Positions 28,401 to 36,849 of a stretch of 64,000 bases of DNA are shown one piece after another. The stretch lies in assembly GCF_048771995.1 (NCBI RefSeq), contig NC_133026.1:60699001-60763000 (forward strand), given 5' to 3'. The position numbers and the translations under genes are program-made. Position 1 is the first letter of the stretch. The number at the start of each line of letters is the position of its first letter. The DNA is from Taeniopygia guttata. Lineage: Eukaryota; Chordata; Aves; Passeriformes; Estrildidae. The notes below the pieces were generated by a model, which saw only the letters and a list, made by a program, of their open reading frames with translations, had not been told where the DNA came from and ran no database searches.

Positions 28401-30794
28401 AACAGTGAGAAGCCAGGGACTTCTGCCACCACTTTGGCTAGGCTTGCACTCGGAGGATGCAAGCGCTTATGTTCCACCTAAGGTCCTCTTCAGACATCTA
28501 AATCCTTCCCTGTATGTGACCTTAACTCTCGAGCAGAATATAAAAAACCACAAAAAAGGAACAGAATCAAATGAAAACACATGGCCATTGCATTCCTGCT
28601 TCGAATGTAAATAGAGTAATTTAAAATTAAGTGTTCTTGGCTGAATTTTTTCTCTGGTTCTCTCACCTGGGCTTCTTTTCATACTTTACATCAAAAATGT
28701 ACATGTCTGTGTAAATATGACAGTGCCTGTGTCTCCTTCTGTAGTGCTCATACTCTTGTTTTTCTTGAACAGCTTGGAGAGAAAGCCATATGTTGGACCA
28801 GAAGTGCCCAGAGCTAAGCGTGGCTCCCACGTCTGTTAGGTTGTGTGACCAAAGAGGGAGCCCATCACTGCAAGACAAACACAGTTGTTTCACCCACACC
28901 AACTGCATCCCTTCAGTGTTCCCCACATCAATGTCAAAAAAAGTTGCCAAGTGCGGCAGGCCATTGCCAAGCCAGTCCTTCTGCAGCTCTGGAAATTAAG
29001 ATGAAGCCATTAAGTTTTTAATCAGAAAGCATATATTATACCAAGGAGCACAAAATTGCAGAGATGAGCTAGTTCTCCTCTTTCTTCTTTTTTAATACAA
29101 TTAAGATGTTATCAGGCCAAAGTACAATATTGCGGTGTCCTGGCCAAAGTGAAAATCTTTGAAAGGGGCATTTATTTGCCACCAGAACCACAAGCTAATA
29201 ATGCAGATTATGTGCAGTCCCCATCTGTTGCTTTTTCTAAGTTTTGAACAAACCCATGAGGCTGTGTATTGTAAGAGCATTAACAAGCCCAGACACCATT
29301 ATCAGCGACGTCTAGTGCCTAAAATTTATACTCCACCAGCTATATCCCCCTCCCACCCTGCCCTTGCAATTATGCTTTCCTTCTTTGTTTCCCTTGCAAT
29401 TAAAAGAATTCACACCCCGAAAACACACTGCCAACTTATAGAATGGATTCAGACCAAACAGACAAATAAGAAAAACATGTCAACCAAATTTCAGACCTGA
29501 GTGTAAGGCACAGGCCCATTTATGAGACACAAGGCCCATGTTGCTCAAATTACCCACTGTGTAAAACATGCTCTCATGACTGTGATGCTCTCTTCTCTGG
29601 TACTGTGCAGCCTCTAATAAACTTACCACTCCACAAAATGCCAAGAAGCCAAAATATAAAGGAGAAGAAGGCTACAGCAGACAGGGATCCTGCCTGTTGT
29701 AGTGCCCTGCATGACAGGGAGATCTTGCAAGAGGCTGAGCTGAAGTCCTACCAAGCATGACCACATACAAAGCTGGAAGAGCTATTGAAAGAGCTATTTA
29801 TGAATAAAGTTCATACATGGGGTATGGTGCAAGAGGCAGGCTGAAGACCAAGCACATATATTGAAGCATCCTTTTACACTGATAGATCCTGAAATGTAGA
29901 AAGAGGAAAAAAAAAAAAAGACAAATCCACTACCCCATGCCCTCCTTGATTTCTTCTGCCTGAAGAGAGGATTTCAAAAGCTGTGTTTGCAATTTCATGT
30001 TAGTCTTTTGTTCTTTGTAACCAGCTATAAGGTTTTTGCCTGTGTTTAATAACACTAGGGTTCAAAGGTACCAGCCACGTACCAGAGAGACAGGCAAAAG
30101 CCACCTTCAGGTAGTATTTTGCACATCTTCCATGTGTACATTACAAATAACAAGTGACAGTAAGCAGCATCACGTGCATCCAAATTCTGGAGCTTTTGTT
30201 GGTAGGAAACCTCAATAAACAATTAAATTGCTATCAGTGAGAAGTATCCTTTCCTTTTAAAGGCAGTCATTGTTTACAGTCTGAGTTTGTTGTACCTCTA
30301 ACTGTCGAGCAGCAGCTCCAGCACTCACCTCCTCTGACCAATCATGCCTGGTAACACCTGTCTTTTCACATTCTCGGTTTTATTCATTATTTATGTTTCT
30401 CTTTACACAATACACCCACAGGACAATACATCTCCAGCATGCTTACGATTTGATCCAAAGCTTACTGGAGTCAACAGAATGACTTCACTGGCTCTGGAGC
30501 GAACTGAGGGCCCCAGCTCCGCAGACGGGTTTCCAGCCTGAGGAGGGACTTACGCACAAGTTAGGCATCCCAGCCCAGAAGTGCAATCCCAAAATCCCTA
30601 ACCCTTTAGCTGCTCATCTCTGAACAAGCCAAGGTCTCCAAAAGCCTGAACCATTCAGATTTATTTTTAACTCCAGTTATCTTTTTTGTGAAAAAAGACC
30701 CCCAGAACACTAACAAACCCATGAACTACAAGGTCAGGGGATAGACCTCCCTCTCCCAAGTGTGGTCCCAACAACCAAGTGCTGGAGTCATGCT

Positions 30795-30876
30795 GTATGT
30801 ATTGTGTGTATATACATAAGTGTGTGTTTGTATATATGTGCATATTTGTATATAATACACAGACACACACACACAT
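30795..30876 (+). repeat. Imperfect TG/TA/CA microsatellite
   Basis: Alternating purine-pyrimidine DNA that changes from TG-rich through TATATA to a CA run. It lies in the BCL2 intron about 1.6 kb from the coding exon. Confidence 0.85.
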
Positions 30877-32257
30877 TTTTTGCTCCCCCTTCTGGCCCCA
30901 TGAATCTTGATTTTTTTTTTTATTCTTAATGGAAGCGGAGGAGAGCAGGAGAACAATCCTGCCTCCAGCGTAGCCAGGGATCAGCAGCACTCCTCTGGGA
31001 GGCGTGCAGTGTGGATTCCTGCTGAGAAAAGGGCCCCAAAGCCTTGCTCCCTCTGTTATAGCAGCAGGAGATGTCCTCTGCATCCCTGGACACGAATCCC
31101 CTTTAGTCGGGCAGGTCCAGCAGCAGAGAAGGCAACACCTTCTTTTTTTAACAGAGATGGTCAATACAGGCAGCACATTATTTAGCCTAACACTGATTTA
31201 CCAAGAGACCCAGGGCTAACAAACACCAGGCTTGAAAAACATGGTAAGTGGGAAATATACATGTAATTTACATTTTCCTACCTCTTAAGCACCTCTTAAA
31301 AATGTGCTGTGTAATCGAGTCAGCTTTCTGTATTTCACAGGGGACCAAACCTGAAATTGCCAGTGTCCTACCTAGCTGACCTCCATTGCTAGGTGAGTTA
31401 TTCCAGCTTTCAACCCAGGTTTCTTCTTCAGTAAAACTTTTGCCATTTCTCCCTCCAAAACAGTAATATCATAAGCTCTATACATACAACAGGTTTGGTT
31501 TGTGGGAGAGTGGCTGGGACCACATTTTGTTCCAGTACATCAAACTAATAAAGGAAAAAAGGAAACAGATATCCTTCTAATTCAATGCAGTTACTTCTGG
31601 AAAGAGGGGGAGAGAGAAAAAGGAAAGGCTTTGGACTGACTACAAGTGAAAAAGCTATCAATTTTCCACAAATGGAAATCTTCCCTTTCTAGTTGATGCT
31701 GAAGCTGTCCCAGACAGAGGAGATCTCTACCCCAGAAACACAGCTGCCCATCACTCATTTTCTAGAACAATCCCACAGACACGGCTCCCAGCACCTTTGT
31801 TTCATCTCAAGATGAAGATTTTTCACTCTAGACATATCTTATCCCATAAAACCCCACTCCAGTGACGACCACAGTGGCAGACACTGTCACTGATGGCTAC
31901 CTGCTTGCTGGTAACACCAAGATCTCATGTTTGTTGCACACTAGTCTGGTGCATCACCCCTCACGGCTGGGGATACTGCATGCACACACAGGTGGTCCCT
32001 GCTGTCCCAACACTGCCTGGGACCTGCCACCATGTGCCTCTTCTGCCTGGCAGCTGGATAGGCATCTCTGCTGCCCCCTCCCACCCTACTGCACGACCTG
32101 CCTTGGCTAGGAACCTGCCTCGGTTCTGCCAACAGGTGAGGGCGGACAGGAGAAGTGGAGACCACAGAAAAGTGGAGACTGCTGATAAAGACACAGCCTT
32201 GCTCATTCTTGTCACTCACAAGGTGTAGCTGTTCCCCCCACCTCAAACCACTCCACC

Positions 32258-32446
32258 CTACCCTGCACTGAGGTGGAACTTGACAACTGGCAGAAGGCCA
32301 GCACTGCTTTGGCACATCCCAGTGCAGACACCCCCTGGGCAAACCTTTTGCTCCCACAAGTGCCATCCCCTGGGCACTGCCCAAACCGGGGTCCAGCCAG
32401 CCACGGGCCAGAGCCGGGAGGGGAACCAAGCAGTCAGGGGACTTAC
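32258..32446 (-). other. BCL2: Open retained-intron extension after BCL2 exon (beta-like isoform)
   Basis: If the GTAAGT donor at 32446 is not used, the reading frame continues for 62 codons into the intron and stops at 32258. The extension is tryptophan- and proline-rich and has no transmembrane segment. The product would be a 260-residue BCL2 without a full BH2 or membrane anchor. Mammalian BCL2-beta arises the same way, but its intron-encoded tail is much shorter. Openness over 62 codons may be chance in this GC-rich stretch. There is no direct evidence here that the transcript exists. Confidence 0.4.
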
Positions 32447-33040
32447 CCAGCCTCCGTTGTCCTGGATCCAGTTGTGCAGGTGCCGGTTCAGGTACTCAGT
32501 CATCCAGGTGGCAATGTTGTCCACGAGGGGAAACATCTCCCTGTTGACGCTCTCCACACACATCACACCGCCAAACTCGAAGAAGGCCACAATTCTGCCC
32601 CAGTTAACCCCATCTCGGAAGAGCTCCTCCACCACCGCCACGAAGCGGCTCCTGGCTGTAAAGGGCGTCAGGTGCAGCTGGCCAGACATTTGGGAAAAGT
32701 CTCTCTGGTAGCGTCGGGAGAACTCATCCCCCGCCTGGCGCAGGACGAGGTGGACGGCCTGGGGTGCAGGGCGCAGCCCCTCGGCTGGGGGCGTGTGGCT
32801 AGCAGTAGCCGAGCCGGGGGGCTCGGGGTGCGGAGACACCAGCCCAGTGTGATCAGAAGTCCCAGCAGCAGCAATCGCAGCAGCAGCAATCGCAGCAGCA
32901 GCAGAAGCGGAGTGATCTGGAGGCAGGGATGCCCTGTCCTCGCCGGCAGCCCAGTCGTATCCCCTCTGAGAGAGTTTATAGTGGATGTACTTCAGCACTA
33001 TCTCCCGGTTATCGTAGCCTCTTCTCCCCGGATGAGCCAT
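32447..33040 (-). CDS. BCL2: BCL2, main coding exon (residues 1-198)
   Basis: Anti-apoptotic BCL2, which sits on mitochondrial outer, ER and nuclear membranes and binds BAX, BAK and BH3-only proteins in its groove. The exon reads 198 codons from ATG at 33040 (A at -3, G at +4, a strong start context) to a GTAAGT donor at 32446. Visible in order: the BH4 helix (about residues 11-29), a proline/alanine-rich flexible loop (31-92), the BH3 helix with LRQAGDEF (100-107), BH1 with NWGR (146-149) and the start of BH2 with WIQDNGGW (191-198). The codon after W198 falls in phase 0 at the intron, as in mammalian BCL2. The rest of BH2 and the C-terminal membrane anchor must lie in an exon left of the window. 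The loop carries a duplicated alanine tract (47-59). Residue 170 is Phe where I recall Ser in human and chicken. Identification is very secure. Confidence 0.97.
32863..32904 (+). repeat. 15-bp tandem duplication in BCL2 loop
   Basis: CAGCAGCAGCAATCG occurs twice exactly (32863-32877 and 32878-32892), followed by a partial third copy. On the coding strand it gives a period of four Ala plus one Ile and lengthens the alanine tract in the BCL2 flexible loop. Confidence 0.95.
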
Positions 33041-33700
33041 AATTCCCACGAGGAAGCAGCAAGAGGAAGGGAGAGAGGAAGAAGAGGAGCAGGATGAACC
33101 CAAAAAAGTAAAGCAGCCAATAATAATAAAATTATTAACACCAAAAATTATAATCCAGTTATTGTATTGGACATGGTTTCATTCATGCTGGTGTGGGGGA
33201 GTTCTCGGGGTCTCGGAGGTACTTTTGTCTTCTCAGTGTTTCCTCCTTGGTTTGAGATGCACGGCATAAATAGGGATTACAATGCTGTAAATACTTTACT
33301 TCCAGGTGCACATTTATTACTTATTATAAATTTACTTTAGGACCATTTCCTCCTCGGTGTTGAAATACATCTTAAAAAATATTATACCGATTCAAAATCA
33401 GGTGCATTTTCCCCTAGGTGCTGGACTACCATGGACACGAAGGAGCAGATGAACACACACTGTAAAAACTGCAATTCAACACAATTTGCTAAAGCAGCCT
33501 TGGATGGACGTTAATCCAATGCACTTTATGACAGAAACCTCAACATTAGGATTTGGGGTTTTTTGTTACACAAACTAAGTTTCCTCTGTAAAGTACTTAC
33601 TTGGACTATAGATATGTTCCTCTGTCAAGTTTCCTTTAAAAGAAAAATAGCAACAATAAAATCCAAACATCACAAGTCTTCAGAAGCGTTAAGTTCTGGT
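33041..33700 (-). other. BCL2: BCL2 5' untranslated leader
   Basis: The AT-rich sequence just upstream of the BCL2 ATG resembles the mammalian BCL2 5' leader as I remember it. Two blocks stand out on the minus strand: AAACTTGACAGAGGA (complement of about 33619-33633) and an AT-rich block ending CTGGATTATAA at about 33148-33170. Their order and distance from the ATG match mammals. The distal limit is an estimate, because I cannot place the transcription start or a 5' UTR intron with confidence. A CAA|GTAAGT donor-like site lies near 33592. Confidence 0.65.
33148..33186 (-). promoter_or_regulatory. BCL2: Upstream ORF in BCL2 leader
   Basis: A 12-codon reading frame in the BCL2 leader, peptide [12 protein letters not shown]. 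It has two in-frame ATGs (33186 and 33174) and stops at 33148, which leaves 107 nt before the BCL2 start. Mammalian BCL2 has a short uORF at nearly the same distance that, from memory, ends in a similar residue pattern (SN, then I, then GL and TAA). Its likely role is to restrain translation of BCL2. Position, reading frame and C-terminal residues all agree, so I regard it as the orthologous uORF, although the start codon differs in position. Confidence 0.6.
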
Positions 33701-34369
33701 TGCTTTTGATGCTTCAAGTCAACAAGGGGGTAGGAACGGGGCAAAAAAAAAATTTCTACGATTTCAAATGGTTTTTCCCAGACTCCTGTTTAACAGACAT
33801 CTCCAAAGATGTGTCAAAGCTCAGAAAATCCCGCCTCGCAGACCGGGAAGGCGAACAACCCCAAAGAGACGGAAAATCCTGGAGACCAGATGAACCACAT
33901 TTGAATCCAAGCTCTCGCAGAAGTGCTCTGTTTTCCCCTCCAGTGCAACGTACAGACATATGCATTTACGTAGTTTCATTCAGACACCGATCGAAGGAAC
34001 GCGGTGCTTCCACACACACGCACGCACACACCCAAAAATTTAAAAATTTAAAAAGAAATTGCATGTATTTAGGAAATTAATTCTTTTTCACAAGAAAACA
34101 CGCAAAAAAAAATTAATTAAAAAACGAAAATAAAAATAAAGACGGAAAATTGCTTTTGACTGCTGCCATTTCCCGAGCAGCTTTGTATCGGCGGAGGAAG
34201 AGCCCCGGGCGCTGCCGAACAGGGGCGCGGACGGGGCGTGTGTGCGGTGTGACTGGTGCCGATGGGGACCGCGGCCGCGGCGCCGCTGCCCGCCCGCCCG
34301 CCCGCCCGCGCAGCCCCGCGCACCCGCCGGCTGCGGGCGGCTCCTCCGGGCGCTCCGCGCTGCTGCTGC

Positions 34370-34470
34370 TGCCGGCGGCGGCGGCGGCAGCGGCGGCTCC
34401 GGACGGCGGCGGCGGCAGCGGCGGCTCCGAGCGGCGGCGGGCGCGGGCGGGGAGCTCTCCCGGCGGCGGC
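34370..34470 (+). repeat. CGG/GGC triplet-rich tract with 28-bp tandem copy
   Basis: Within the CpG island the sequence is dominated by GGC/CGG triplets. A unit ending GGCAGCGGCGGCTCC occurs twice, ending at 34400 and 34428 (period 28). Further triplet runs continue to about 34490. The tract explains the long poly-Gly, poly-Ala and poly-Arg reading frames seen here on both strands, which I do not treat as genes. Confidence 0.7.
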
Positions 34471-34618
34471 GGTGGCGGCGGCGGGGGGAGCGCAGCGGAG
34501 CGGCGGGGGCGGGGAGAGGCGGGGAGGAGCGGAGCCCGAGGGGGAGGCTCCGGCTTCGCTCGGCGTAGCCGGGCGCGGTGGTTTCCTAGAGCTCCGCCTC
34601 ACGCTTCATTCAAGAAAA

Positions 34619-34642
34619 GGGGGAAATGGGGAGGGGAGGGGG
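34619..34642 (+). promoter_or_regulatory. G-quadruplex motif in BCL2 promoter island
   Basis: Four guanine runs (5, 4, 4 and 5 G) separated by loops of 4, 1 and 1 nt lie at 34619-34623, 34628-34631, 34633-34636 and 34638-34642 on the plus strand, the template strand for BCL2. Short loops and long runs make this a textbook G4 motif. Human BCL2 P1 has a well-known G4-forming element at a similar location, but I do not claim base-level homology. Confidence 0.6.
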
Positions 34643-34999
34643 TGCTTAAAAAAAAAAAAAGAAAAGAAAAAAAAAATAGGCGGCGGCGGGGGGAGGCGAG
34701 CAGCCCCCCGCAGTCCGGGCCCGCCCTCCATCGCGGCGCGGGCCTGGGGCCGGCGGCGGGGCGGCGGAAGAGGCGCGGAGAGCGGCGGAGCCGCGGGCGC
34801 GGAGGAGCGGCGGGGTCCGGGGCCGCGGGCGGTGCTGCCGGCCCGCGCCGCCACCGCCGCCCGTGCGAAGGAAGCGGCGGCGGAGCCGGGGGCTGCCGGT
34901 CCCGCTCCGCGCCTCTGCCGCCCCGCGCGGATTCATTGAATTTTTTTTTTTTTTTTAATAAATGAAACGGGGAGGGAGGAAAAAAAAAAAAAAAGAAAA

Positions 35000-36050
35000 A
35001 GAAAAAAAAGAAGTCCGAATACACCTTTTTAAAAAGCAAAGTGGCCCGCTGCAGGCATGCAGGGCTCCGTGCATTTTGCTTCGAGGGTGTGCGCTGGCCG
35101 CAGCCCCTGCGCGGCCGCGGAGCCTGTGCGATCTCGCCGGCCTGGCTGTGCGGATGCCCCCCTCCCGGCGGCGGCCCTGGCCATGCGGGGTCCCGCACAC
35201 CTGCTCCGTGCAGGCCGCCCCCCGGTCGGTGTTCAGGCGATGGGACAGGCAGGGAGTTAGGTTTTAGGACTTTTTATAGAAACGGAGCTCAGGCTTGTTT
35301 CTGCGCCCAGCCTGAAGAATTTTTTTTTACATTGAAGAGAGGCATTGAGGAGCTGCTTGAAGATGAGGTCAATCTGGAGTTGACCAAAGAAGCAGAGTTA
35401 ACCTTTAAAGCTGGTTAAATCCACAGAGCTGGGAAATAGCGATGGCTGCCCCTTTGCCATCCCGAGCAGGGACACTGGGGGCCAGGGATGTGTGATGCTG
35501 GGACTGCCCCAGCTGAAATGGGGCACCATACCAAAGAAATGCCAAGCCGAACGCGAGCAGGACATTCCCAGCACCTTTCTCTGCTAAGTGCAGGATGGGA
35601 AAAGAGACGTTTGATAAATTCTTCCAGTTTTTGTCGATATAAGGGTGATTGGGATGATAATCCCGTCTGTAAACTACGCCGAAAATAAAGGAATAAAATG
35701 CATAAACAAAGCTGTGACCATGAGTTCTCTTGGACAGGGGCACTGGGAATGAATTTAGAGATGGTTCCTTCAGGCACGGACAGGGTGGCTGCTCCTCTGA
35801 GGAAATGGCACTGGTGTGGGAAGGGTGAGCAGCTTTCTCTCCAACAGAAGGGGAAGTCTCCGCGTGCAAACGAGAAGGATTCCCCTAAAAGGAGGTCACC
35901 TGTGCCCTCGGTGATTCAGGGTTTTGTTTCGAGGCCGCACCGAGGAATTGGTTTCTGACACGTACGAACAGCGCCTTTCCAGGTGCCTGAGGACGCGTTC
36001 AGGCTGTTTAACCTTCTGGCGTCTGTTTTTTAGGGGGGCACGGGGAGGCA
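35000..36050. other. Upstream flank of BCL2 promoter island
   Basis: Mixed-composition DNA between the main CpG island and a second GC-rich patch. A-rich low complexity at 34981-35010 is followed by moderately GC-rich sequence up to about 35230. No conserved exon is recognised. A plus-strand frame ending at 35418 has an acidic C-terminus, but it has no supporting signal. Confidence 0.5.
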
Positions 36051-36059
36051 CTCGCACCA

Positions 36060-36300
36060 TACCTAGTGCCAGCATCCTCCCCTCTCTCCCTCTCTTCCTG
36101 CCTCCTCTTCCTCTCCCTCCCCGCTCCTCTCCGGCGGGCGGCTGTTGCCACCCAGCGGCCGCCGCTCGCCCCGGGCTCGGGGCTCGGCCGCAGGAGCCGG
36201 GACTCGCTCGGTCCCTGCGGGAGCGAGGAGCTCGCTGGCCTCGCACCCGCTCGGGAAACTGCGGGAGCGAGGCGGAGCCCTCTCATCTGTCCCTGCCGAT
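36060..36300. promoter_or_regulatory. Second GC-rich patch upstream of BCL2
   Basis: A locally CpG-rich and pyrimidine-rich stretch about 3.0-3.3 kb upstream of the BCL2 ATG. It may be a distal part of the BCL2 promoter, an alternative first-exon region, or the start of a divergent plus-strand transcript: a CAG|GTAAGA donor follows at 36387/36388. No TATA box is evident and the direction of transcription cannot be decided from sequence. Confidence 0.4.
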
Positions 36301-36342
36301 GTGCGAGACGGGTTTGACTGTGGGTGGTTGAGTTCTCGGGGG

Positions 36343-36687
36343 TTAAGAGGGACAGAGATTGCAAGAGAGCAAGGGAAATGAGTTCAGGTAAGACTGATGA
36401 CGCGCTGTGAAGTCGTGGACTAAGGGCTGTACCGCACCAGGGCGAGTGTGCAACTCACAGCATGCTTTAATGATGGACCACAAGCTCATCTCATCTCCAT
36501 CCATATGAAAGACCCCCCAGGTGCTTGCGATGAGCTGAGGGATGGCTTCTGATGGCAGAAATGCAGACAAGGTATCTGTCAACCAAGTAACATCATCACC
36601 TTTATATTCTTTCACCAAAAGAGAACAAAGAACAAGAGGTCTCTCAAAACTGAAAGCAACCTGACATTTCCATGTAACCATTTCCAT
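36343..36687 (-). other. Unassigned 114-codon ORF with strong start context
   Basis: The frame opens with ATG in an ACCATGG context immediately after an in-frame TAA and runs 114 codons. Composition looks protein-like (four Trp, several Cys, alternating hydrophobic and charged residues) rather than low-complexity. I do not recognise the family, and see no signal peptide or clear membrane segment. It lies on the same strand as BCL2, just upstream of the GC-rich patch. It could be a chance ORF, a fragment of an old retrocopy or mobile element, or an unannotated exon. I give it no function. Confidence 0.2.
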
Positions 36688-36849
36688 GGTTTAAATCGAA
36701 CAAGCGATACAGGAAATCAGAACGGCCATAACCAACCTGGATGCTCATTCAGTTGCTGTGCTGGTGATTGAATCTAATGCAATTGGTCCTGCAACTGAAA
36801 ATGCATCAGAGATGCTAAGTAACACAGAAACCCTGTCTAGGTAAGCTGC

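Larger units (their letters stand above)
20001..32257 (-). other. BCL2: BCL2 large intron, segment adjoining the coding exon
   Basis: Noncoding intron next to the BCL2 coding exon. It includes a CR1 3' end near 24502, A-rich low-complexity DNA at about 25450-25492, and a TG/TA/CA microsatellite at about 30795-30876. Base composition is patchy, with GC-richer stretches near 20.4-20.9, 25.8-26.6, 27.4-27.8 and 31.9-32.3 kb. A 169-codon plus-strand ORF at 20369-20878 shows no family features. No exon is supported. Confidence 0.75.
34185..34950 (-). promoter_or_regulatory. BCL2: CpG island, probable main BCL2 promoter
   Basis: A block of extremely GC- and CpG-rich DNA in an AT-rich neighbourhood, 1.1-1.9 kb upstream of the BCL2 ATG. 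It is rich in GGGCGG-type (Sp1-like) boxes and CGG triplet runs and shows no TATA box at a sensible place. Human BCL2 uses a TATA-less GC-rich promoter (P1) about 1.4 kb upstream of the ATG, so the position agrees. An A-rich tract at about 34649-34677 and T/A tracts at 34938-35010 interrupt or bound the island. The transcription start itself cannot be read from sequence. Confidence 0.7.

Noticed and set aside
32273..33097. 274-codon plus-strand ORF antisense to the BCL2 exon
   Set aside because: It is a shadow of the BCL2 coding exon: GC-rich codons leave few stops on the other strand. No domain is recognisable.
33101..33103. Possible 21-residue N-terminal extension of BCL2
   Set aside because: The upstream in-frame codon is TTG, not ATG. 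The ATG at 33040 has good context and matches the known BCL2 start.
34150..34965. Long Gly-, Arg- and Ala-rich ORFs in the CpG island on both strands
   Set aside because: Produced by CGG triplets and lack of stops in very GC-rich DNA. They end in homopolymers and have no domain.
35041..35418. 125-codon plus-strand ORF with an acidic end
   Set aside because: It begins in GC-rich promoter flank, has no recognised homology, and only the last part looks protein-like.
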